A stretch of DNA of 16,315 bases from Treponema sp. Lineage in GTDB: Bacteria > Spirochaetota > Spirochaetia > Treponematales > Treponemataceae. A program made the position numbers and the translations under genes. The stretch lies in assembly GCA_016292805.1 (NCBI GenBank), contig JAEDFM010000044.1, forward strand, positions 1 to 16,315. The letters run 5' to 3'. Positions 1 to 5,893 of this stretch are shown here, piece by piece. The notes under the pieces are model-generated. The model did not search any database, was not told the DNA's origin, and was given only the letters and a program-made list of their open reading frames with translations. Positions within the stretch are counted from its first letter, which is position 1. Each line of letters begins with the position of its first letter.

Positions 1-50
1 GCGCCACCTTGCCAAGGTGGATGTCGCGGGTCCGACTCCCGTTTTCCGCT
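1..50 (+). tRNA. tRNA-Gly (anticodon GCC), 5' end outside the window
   Basis: The window opens inside the D-stem of a tRNA. The anticodon stem pairs CCACC (4-8) with GGTGG (16-20) around a 7-nt loop with anticodon GCC at 11-13, so it decodes GGC and GGU glycine codons. A 5-nt variable loop (21-25), a T-stem GCGGG/CCCGT (26-30 with 38-42), the 3' acceptor strand TTTCCGC (43-49) and discriminator T (50) follow. The next bases are CTA, so a full CCA end is not encoded. The T-loop reads TCCGACT, with C instead of T at the position equivalent to 55, which is unusual. The 5' half is not visible, so the acceptor pairing cannot be verified. Confidence 0.93.
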
Positions 51-64
51 CTAAATATAGAAAA

Positions 65-99
65 GCGATTCAGAAAACCTTCTGAACCGCTTTTTTTTT
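65..99 (+). terminator. Rho-independent terminator after tRNA-Gly
   Basis: The stem is GCG plus TTCAGAA (65-75) pairing with TTCTGAA plus CGC (80-90). The loop is AACC and there is one mismatch (A68/C87). A run of nine T follows at 91-99. It lies 15 nt past the tRNA end, which fits termination of the tRNA transcript ahead of tig. Confidence 0.9.
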
Positions 100-127
100 A
101 ATAATTTCATTAAACAGAGGTTTAACC

Positions 128-1480
128 GTGAAACTCACAAAAGAATTCACAAACTTAGAAAAGTCAGCTGTAAAATTATCTGTAACAGTTGATAAAGCTG
201 ATGTTGAACAGGCTTACAATTCAACAATTTCAAAATATGTTAAAAACGCACAGATTCCTGGTTTCAGAAAGGGTCATGTTCCAGCTTCTGTTTTGGAAAA
301 GAAATACGGTGAATCTTTAAAAGCTGATACAATCGGTGAAATTATTGATACAGCAGTTTCTGAAATCTTCGAAAAAGAAACAGACAACCGCCCTCTTCCA
401 TATGCTCAGCCAGTTCTTGAAGAAATGCCAGCATTGGATGTTACTAAAGATCTTAAATTCACACTTACATATGATGTTTTCCCAAAAGTATCTGTAAAAG
501 ATTTTGCTGGTGTAACAGTAAAAGAACCACAGGTAACTGTTGGAGATGCAGAAATTGATGAAGAAATCAAAGCAATGCAGGAACGCAATGCTATGGTTAT
601 CGAAAAGAAAGACAATACTGTTGAAAAAGACAACATCGTAACAATCGACTACGTTGAAGTTGGAGAAGACGGTAAAGAAATCGCTGATACAAAACGACAG
701 GACTATGTATTCACAGTTGGTTCTGGTGAAAACCTTTACAAAATCGATGACGAAATCCTTGGTATGAAAAAGGATGAAACAAAAGAAATTACAAAGAAAT
801 TCAAGAAAGACTACGAAGATAGTGACCTTGCTGGTAAAACAGTAAAACTTAATGTAACAATTAAAGCTGTAAAAGTTCGTGATCTTCCTGCTATCGATGA
901 TGATTTTGCTCAGGACTGTAATGAAAAATATAAGACTCTTGCAGATATGAAAGCAGATATTAAACGCAATATGGAAGTTGCTAAAGACAGACGTATTCGT
1001 GAACTTAAAAACAATTCACTTCTCGAACAGCTTGTAAAAAAGAACCCATTTGATATTCCAGCTTCAATGCTGGCTGCAGAACTTGATGGACGTTGGAATA
1101 TGATGGCTCAGCAGTTCCAGACAACTCCAGAACAGCTGGAAAAAATGATTGTTGCTTCAGGTCAGACAAAAGAAACTATGTTAAAAGAATGGACTGGAGA
1201 CAGCGAAAAAATGCTCAAATCTCGCATTATCGTTGACGCTTTAATCCGTGAAAGAAATATTTCTGTAACACCAGAAGAAATCGAAGCACAGTATGCTAAA
1301 ATCGCTGAAGAAGGCGGTATGACAGTAGAAGAAGTAAAAGATCACTACAAAGATGCTCGTGCTAAAGAATATCTTATTGATGATACAAAAGAAAACAAAC
1401 TTTACGATGAAATCTACAAAGAAGTTAAAGTTACTAAAGGTGACAAGCTTACTTTCAAAGAATTGTTTGAACAGCGCTAA
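128..1480 (+). CDS. tig: Trigger factor, ribosome-associated chaperone
   Basis: Trigger factor binds the ribosomal exit tunnel and shields nascent chains in the cytoplasm. At 450 aa it has the usual length. The N-terminal ribosome-binding domain carries the signature GFRKGHVP (residues 45-52). Residues about 167-250 align in layout with the FKBP-like domain (DNIVTIDY, then VGSG and a KVRDLP exit), and the rest is the helical C-terminal arms domain. The FKBP active-site segments are poorly kept, so peptidyl-prolyl isomerase activity is doubtful. The start is GTG, chosen because AGAGG at 116-120 sits 7 nt upstream. It precedes clpP-clpX, a common bacterial arrangement, but its own terminator separates it from clpP. 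No clear promoter is visible between the upstream terminator and the start. Confidence 0.96.
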   Translation: MKLTKEFTNLEKSAVKLSVTVDKADVEQAYNSTISKYVKNAQIPGFRKGHVPASVLEKKYGESLKADTIGEIIDTAVSEIFEKETDNRPLPYAQPVLEEMPALDVTKDLKFTLTYDVFPKVSVKDFAGVTVKEPQVTVGDAEIDEEIKAMQERNAMVIEKKDNTVEKDNIVTIDYVEVGEDGKEIADTKRQDYVFTVGSGENLYKIDDEILGMKKDETKEITKKFKKDYEDSDLAGKTVKLNVTIKAVKVRDLPAIDDDFAQDCNEKYKTLADMKADIKRNMEVAKDRRIRELKNNSLLEQLVKKNPFDIPASMLAAELDGRWNMMAQQFQTTPEQLEKMIVASGQTKETMLKEWTGDSEKMLKSRIIVDALIRERNISVTPEEIEAQYAKIAEEGGMTVEEVKDHYKDARAKEYLIDDTKENKLYDEIYKEVKVTKGDKLTFKELFEQR

Positions 1481-1500
1481 TTAATGCTAGGAATAATTAA

Positions 1501-1532
1501 ACGCACTTCCCTAAAGAAGTGCGTTTTTTTTT
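1501..1532 (+). terminator. Rho-independent terminator after tig
   Basis: A perfect 9-bp stem, ACGCACTTC (1501-1509) with GAAGTGCGT (1516-1524), has a 6-nt loop and is followed by a T-run to 1532. It lies 20 nt beyond the tig stop and separates tig from the clpP promoter. Confidence 0.95.
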
Positions 1533-1567
1533 AATATTTTATTTAATATTTTAATATGCTTTTTTTG

Positions 1568-1573
1568 TATAAT
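1568..1573 (+). promoter_or_regulatory. Probable -10 element of the clpP-clpX promoter
   Basis: A consensus TATAAT sits 31 nt upstream of the clpP start, just past the tig terminator. The region 17 bp upstream is AT-only and has no clear -35 hexamer. The call rests on the -10 match and on its place between a terminator and a gene. Confidence 0.5.
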
Positions 1574-1604
1574 TCACTATATTTATAATATAAGGATTAC
1601 TAAT

Positions 1605-2210
1605 ATGAACGAAAGGATGAATTATAATATCCCAAATGTTTGGGAAATAACTGGAAATGGAGAAAAAGGTTATGATCTTTTCTCTCGTCTTTTAAAAGAC
1701 AGAATCATCTTTATTGATGGCGAAATTAATGACGCATCTGCTGATATAATTGTTGCAGAAATCCTCTTCCTTGAATCAGAAAATCCAGATAAAGACATTA
1801 GTATTTATATAAACTCCCCTGGTGGATCAGTTACAGCTGGCCTTGCTATTTACGATACAATGAAATATGTAAAATGTGATATTCAGACTATCTGTATGGG
1901 TCAGGCCGCAAGCATGGCAGCTATTCTTCTTGCTGGTGGAACAAAGGGAAAACGTTATGCACTTCCTTCTTCAAGAGTAATGATTCATCAGCCTAGAGGC
2001 GGTGTTGAAGGTCAGGAAAGTGATATTTCTATTCTTGCAAAAGAAATCATCCGCTTAAAGAAATTGTCTATTGAATATTTAGCTTCTGATACAGACAAAA
2101 ACACTGATCAGGTTGCTGCAGATATTGAACGCGACTTCTTTATGACAGCAAAAGATGCACTTGAATACGGCATTGTTGACCATGTAATGCCTTCAAAAAA
2201 AGCTAAATAA
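1605..2210 (+). CDS. clpP: ATP-dependent Clp protease, proteolytic subunit
   Basis: ClpP is the serine peptidase that forms the double-heptamer degradation chamber in the cytoplasm and is fed by ClpX. The 201 aa include all three catalytic residues: Ser103 in GQAASMAA, His128 in MIHQP and Asp177 in ERDFF. The substrate-strand motif SPGGSV (71-76) is also present. The ATG at 1605 is preferred because AAGGA (1592-1596) lies 8 nt upstream. The second ATG, at 1617, has its purine-rich stretch directly abutting it, which is too close. clpX follows after 12 nt, and the clpX ribosome-binding site AAGGA overlaps the clpP stop codon, so the two are co-transcribed and probably translationally coupled. 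The N-terminus is short, so little or no propeptide is expected. Confidence 0.97.
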   Translation: MNERMNYNIPNVWEITGNGEKGYDLFSRLLKDRIIFIDGEINDASADIIVAEILFLESENPDKDISIYINSPGGSVTAGLAIYDTMKYVKCDIQTICMGQAASMAAILLAGGTKGKRYALPSSRVMIHQPRGGVEGQESDISILAKEIIRLKKLSIEYLASDTDKNTDQVAADIERDFFMTAKDALEYGIVDHVMPSKKAK

Positions 2211-2222
2211 GGATTTTTTACA

Positions 2223-3500
2223 ATGAAACGCTTTACTCAAAATGACTACTTCTGTTTTTTCTGTGGTAACACACCTGGTAGAGATAGAAAATTAATTGCA
2301 GGACCAAGTGGCAATACATTTATCTGTGATAAATGTGTAGCAATCTGTAATGAAATTATTGATCAGCAGGCAGCAGAAGTTTTGCCAATAGAACTACAGG
2401 ATGTACCTACTCCTAAAGAATTTAAAGCATATCTTGACCAGTACATTGTTGGACAGGATGATGCTAAAAAGGTTTTATCTGTAGCTGTTTATAACCACTA
2501 TAAACGAATGTCTATTGATAAAGCAAAACAAGCTGATGATTCTGCCGTAACAATCGAAAAATCTAATGTTCTTATTATTGGACCTACTGGTTCTGGTAAA
2601 ACTTTACTTGCAAGAACTTTAGCACAGAAACTTAAGGTTCCATTTGCAATTGCAGATGCTACAACCCTTACTGAAGCTGGTTATGTTGGTGAAGATGTTG
2701 AAAATGTTCTTTTAAAGCTTATTAATGCAGCTGATGGTAATATTGAAGCAGCACAGCGCGGTATTATCTTCATTGATGAAATTGATAAAATTGCCCGTAA
2801 ATCTGAAAACACATCTATTACACGAGATGTAAGCGGTGAAGGTGTTCAGCAGGCTCTTCTTAAAATTATTGAAGGTACAGTTGCCAGTGTTCCACCACAG
2901 GGCGGACGCAAACATCCTAATCAGGAAATGATTCAGATTGACACATCAAATATTTTGTTTGTACTTGGCGGTGCATTTGTAGGACTTGATAAGATTGTTG
3001 AACAGCGAGTTTCTGCTCGTGCAATGGGATTTGGTTCAAATGTTGGAAACATGGATGAAAGCGAAAAACAGAACCTTCTCAGCCAGACAACACCAGATGA
3101 CCTTGTAAAATTTGGTCTTATTCCAGAACTTATTGGTCGTATGCCAATTACATGTGCATTAAAAGAACTTACTCGCGAAGACTTAGTAAGAATTCTTACA
3201 GAACCAAAGAATGCTATTACTAAACAGTTCAAAGCATCTTTTGATATTGATAATGTTGATCTTGAATTTGAAAAGGAAGCAATTGAAGAAATTGCAGACG
3301 AAGCAATCAGACAGAAAACTGGTGCCCGTGGTTTAAGAACTATCGTAGAAAAAATGCTTATGGACATTATGTTCGAAGTTCCTGATATTAAAGGAAAGAA
3401 AAAAGTTGTTATTACTAAAGATGTAGTACAGCAGAAAATAAATGATGTTTCTAAAATGGTCATCACTTTAGACGATGAACCAGCAAAAATTGAAGCTTAA
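2223..3500 (+). CDS. clpX: Clp protease ATP-binding subunit ClpX
   Basis: ClpX is the AAA+ unfoldase that recognises tagged substrates and threads them into ClpP. The 425 aa show the N-terminal C4 zinc-binding domain (C11, C14, C35, C38). The ATPase carries Walker A GPTGSGKT (120-127), pore loop GYVG (153-156), Walker B IIFIDEID (181-188), the RKH pore loop (229-231) and a sensor-2 GARGLR. The ClpP-docking loop appears as MGF (268-270) where IGF is typical, a conservative change. The ATG at 2223 is served by AAGGA at 2209-2213, overlapping the clpP stop. The gene runs tail-to-tail into the convergent glycosyltransferase, sharing TTAA at 3497-3500, and no strong terminator is visible. Confidence 0.97.
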   Translation: MKRFTQNDYFCFFCGNTPGRDRKLIAGPSGNTFICDKCVAICNEIIDQQAAEVLPIELQDVPTPKEFKAYLDQYIVGQDDAKKVLSVAVYNHYKRMSIDKAKQADDSAVTIEKSNVLIIGPTGSGKTLLARTLAQKLKVPFAIADATTLTEAGYVGEDVENVLLKLINAADGNIEAAQRGIIFIDEIDKIARKSENTSITRDVSGEGVQQALLKIIEGTVASVPPQGGRKHPNQEMIQIDTSNILFVLGGAFVGLDKIVEQRVSARAMGFGSNVGNMDESEKQNLLSQTTPDDLVKFGLIPELIGRMPITCALKELTREDLVRILTEPKNAITKQFKASFDIDNVDLEFEKEAIEEIADEAIRQKTGARGLRTIVEKMLMDIMFEVPDIKGKKKVVITKDVVQQKINDVSKMVITLDDEPAKIEA

Positions 3501-4606
3501 AGCTTATTAATAACTTCAATTGTTTTAGAAATTGTATCATCCCAGTTATAGAGAGCGGCCTTCTGAAGACCACTCTCTATCATTTTAAAGCGGAGTTCAT
3601 CATCCTCAATAATTTTTTCCATTCCATCTGCAATTTCCGAAATAACATCAGAATTAAAATATAAGGGCACATCTCCCCCAACCTCTTTTAATGCACCTTT
3701 GTCAGAACAAAGAACAGGAATACCACAAGCCATTGCCTCAAGAATTGGCAATCCAACACCTTCATTTACAGAAGGAAATACGCAGGCTGAAGCACCAGCG
3801 TACAAAGCAGCAAAACTTTCGTGTGGAAAATAACCTGTAAGGAAAATATCTCCTGCAAATTCACTGGTTCTAACAGCATTCTGAACATCTTCTGCATAAG
3901 AGCCTGAACTTCCGGCAATTACAAGTCTATGTGGAGCATTTGTATTTTTCTTAAACTGATCAAAAGCTTTTATAAGCTCTATATGTTTTTTATTTGAGTT
4001 GGAAATTGATGAACCATAAACAAAATAAGGGCGTTTAATTGCAAAAGGATTTATATTTACATATTCATCATTTGGATCAATAAATGGGAAAAACAATTTA
4101 TGATTAATACCATTATGAACAACAGTGATATTTTCTTCAGGTAAACCCAAATTCAATAAATCCTTTTTTATAAATTCTGTTCCAGCAATAATTTTGTTTA
4201 CTTTTTTTAGTCCGTTAAGTAATTTTTTCTGATATGTTTTGGAATGATTTTCTACCTGTTTAGAAACAAGTGTATTAATTACAGCCACGGTTTTAGCAGA
4301 TTTTATTCTTTTAGGAAGTACATGTTCAAAGGATGGATAGATAACTACATCGTATTTATTTTTCTTTACAAATCGTTTTAATGAAGTCTGATGCCAGCGA
4401 CGGATATACTTTTTACTGTCTTTTATATCAACCGAAACATAAGAAGCCTGCTCGTTATTAATATAAACAAAACGGTCCATTTCAAAACCGAATAATTCAA
4501 GTTCAATATCTTTTGATGGAATATAGTTTTCAATAAAATTTAATAAATAGGAACCACAACCAGACTGTCCATGATTGCAGCCAAAACTATCAATGCCAAT
4601 TTTCAT
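3497..4606 (-). CDS. Glycosyltransferase family 4-like protein
   Basis: The 369-aa protein looks like a GT-B fold, retaining GT4-type glycosyltransferase acting in the cytoplasm on a nucleotide-sugar donor. The N-terminal Rossmann half is weakly conserved (MKIGID start, VIYPSFEH near 88-95). A linker motif VVHNGIN (162-168) precedes the C-terminal half. That half has the hallmark PSVNEGVGLPILEAMACGIP, including E282-x7-E290, which binds the donor diphosphate-sugar. Acceptor and product cannot be told; lipopolysaccharide-like or other surface glycans are possible. No Shine-Dalgarno precedes the ATG. A TGATATAAT extended -10 sits so close that the transcript should begin at or about one base before the start codon. 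It is transcribed divergently from the helicase and convergently with clpX, with a 4-base overlap of stop codons. Confidence 0.85.
   Translation of the reverse strand: MKIGIDSFGCNHGQSGCGSYLLNFIENYIPSKDIELELFGFEMDRFVYINNEQASYVSVDIKDSKKYIRRWHQTSLKRFVKKNKYDVVIYPSFEHVLPKRIKSAKTVAVINTLVSKQVENHSKTYQKKLLNGLKKVNKIIAGTEFIKKDLLNLGLPEENITVVHNGINHKLFFPFIDPNDEYVNINPFAIKRPYFVYGSSISNSNKKHIELIKAFDQFKKNTNAPHRLVIAGSSGSYAEDVQNAVRTSEFAGDIFLTGYFPHESFAALYAGASACVFPSVNEGVGLPILEAMACGIPVLCSDKGALKEVGGDVPLYFNSDVISEIADGMEKIIEDDELRFKMIESGLQKAALYNWDDTISKTIEVINKL
3550..3578. other. Interrupted hairpin inside the 3' end of the glycosyltransferase gene
   Basis: AGAGAG (3550-3555) pairs with CTCTCT (3573-3578), enclosing GG/CC and TTC/GAA pairs with two mismatches. 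It lies about 50 nt past the clpX stop and is followed by ATCATTTT, which is not a true T-run. It might slow transcription leaving clpX, but it may simply be a coincidence within coding sequence. Confidence 0.25.
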
Positions 4607-4613
4607 AAGCTAG

Positions 4614-4622
4614 ATTATATCA
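4614..4622 (-). promoter_or_regulatory. Extended -10 promoter of the glycosyltransferase gene
   Basis: On the minus strand the sequence reads TGATATAAT, a full match to the extended -10 pattern TGnTATAAT. Counting about 7 nt downstream puts the transcription start near 4607, next to the ATG at 4606. No clear -35 element is seen, as is usual for extended -10 promoters. Confidence 0.65.
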
Positions 4623-4637
4623 TTTTTTTTATGGGTA

Positions 4638-4646
4638 TGCTATAAA
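4638..4646 (+). promoter_or_regulatory. Extended -10 promoter of the helicase gene
   Basis: The sequence TGCTATAAA matches TGnTATAAT with one change. The predicted start of transcription is near 4653, immediately before the ATG at 4654. No purine-rich ribosome-binding site lies between the -10 and the ATG, so the mRNA is predicted to be leaderless. Confidence 0.6.
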
Positions 4647-4653
4647 TACATAT

Positions 4654-5784
4654 ATGGCAAATACAAACGCATTTTCATTATTATCAGATGACATTAAAGC
4701 AAAACTTACAACATTAAATATTTCTACTCCTACTCCTGTTCAAAACCAGGTAATTCCTGTTATTGCAGAAGGCAAAAATCTTTTATTTGAATCAGAAACA
4801 GGAACAGGAAAAACCTATGCTTATCTTCTTCCCTTAATCAATAAACTGGAACAGGATGAAGATAAAACTAAGCTTAGAATTATTGTACTTGCCCCAACCT
4901 TTGAACTTGCTTCTCAGATTAATTCCGCTGCAAAAGCAATAACCGCAAGAAAAACTGCTTTACTTATAGGTGGTGCACCAATTAAAAGACAGATTGAAGT
5001 TTTAAAAGAAAAGCCTCAGATTATTATTGGAACAGCCGCTCGTCTTACAGAATTAATCCGTCTAAAAAAGCTTAAGGCTCAGGATTTATTTGCAGCTGTT
5101 TTTGACGAATGCGACCGCCTTGTAAAAAAAGAATCAGTTGAAGACACACAGAATTTTCAGATTTGTCTTCCAAAAACAGCTCAGATTATTGCCTGCAGCG
5201 CCACTATTAATAAACAGTGCAGAATTTATTTCGCCGGAATGGATAATGTTATTATTCCAAAAGAAAACATTCTTAAAGAACGCATTACTCACTGGGCAAT
5301 TTACGCAGAAACAAGAGATAAAATTGATACTCTCCGTAAACTGTTAGCAGCAGAAAAACCAGGCAAAGCACTTATTTTTACATCAAGAGCGGATCAAGTT
5401 GAGAATATCTATAACAAACTTACATATAAAAAAATTGAATGTGCTGCACTTCACGCAAAAGCTGATAAACAGGCCAGAAAAGCAGCCTTTGACCGTTTCC
5501 GTTCAGGAAAGCTTACAATTCTTATTACAAGTGACCTGGCTGCCCGTGGACTTGATATTCCAGATATTACTCACATCATTCAGATGGATTTGCCTTCAGA
5601 TGAAGATTTCTTCATTCACAGAAGTGGTCGTACAGCCCGTGCAGGTAAAAACGGCATTAATGTTGTAATTGGTGATGCTTTTGAAATGCGTCATTATGCT
5701 GCTTTAGAAAAAAAACTTGGTATAAAAGTGTATCCAAAGCAGATTATCAACGGTAAAGTTTGTGCACCAATTATTGATGAATAA
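4654..5784 (+). CDS. DEAD-box family ATP-dependent RNA helicase (DECD variant)
   Basis: A 376-aa, two-RecA-domain RNA helicase that remodels RNA or RNP structure in the cytoplasm. Motifs in order: Q-motif region with F7 and TPTPVQNQVIP (25-35); motif I SETGTGKT (47-54); a degenerate motif Ia PTFELA (81-86, F where R is usual); GG (106-107); a motif Ib-like GTAARL (126-131, usually TPGR); motif II DECD (151-154, in place of DEAD); motif III SAT (182-184); motif V TSDLAARGLDIPD (292-304); and motif VI HRSGRTARAG (322-331). It lacks the long basic tail of many cold-shock helicases, so the cellular RNA target cannot be named. The ATG lacks a Shine-Dalgarno and is probably translated leaderless. 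No terminator is seen after the stop; the smc promoter follows within 52 nt. Confidence 0.93.
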   Translation: MANTNAFSLLSDDIKAKLTTLNISTPTPVQNQVIPVIAEGKNLLFESETGTGKTYAYLLPLINKLEQDEDKTKLRIIVLAPTFELASQINSAAKAITARKTALLIGGAPIKRQIEVLKEKPQIIIGTAARLTELIRLKKLKAQDLFAAVFDECDRLVKKESVEDTQNFQICLPKTAQIIACSATINKQCRIYFAGMDNVIIPKENILKERITHWAIYAETRDKIDTLRKLLAAEKPGKALIFTSRADQVENIYNKLTYKKIECAALHAKADKQARKAAFDRFRSGKLTILITSDLAARGLDIPDITHIIQMDLPSDEDFFIHRSGRTARAGKNGINVVIGDAFEMRHYAALEKKLGIKVYPKQIINGKVCAPIIDE

Positions 5785-5835
5785 GAGTAACCTTTAATAA
5801 AAAAAATAACAAATATCTTCATATATGAATTCCCA

Positions 5836-5864
5836 TTGTAGAAGCCTTATTTTTACACTATAAT
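5836..5864 (+). promoter_or_regulatory. Promoter of the smc cluster
   Basis: A -35 hexamer TTGTAG (5836-5841) and a consensus -10 TATAAT (5859-5864) are separated by exactly 17 bp. The predicted start is near 5871, which leaves a leader of about 23 nt containing the smc ribosome-binding site. It is the best sigma-70 type promoter in the window. Confidence 0.75.
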
Positions 5865-5893
5865 AGTAGAACTATATAAAATTGGGGTAAAAA

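Noticed and set aside
2933..3466. 177-codon open frame antisense to clpX
   Set aside because: It lies wholly inside a strongly conserved gene, shows no domain or ribosome-binding site, and its composition mirrors AT-rich coding sequence on the other strand.
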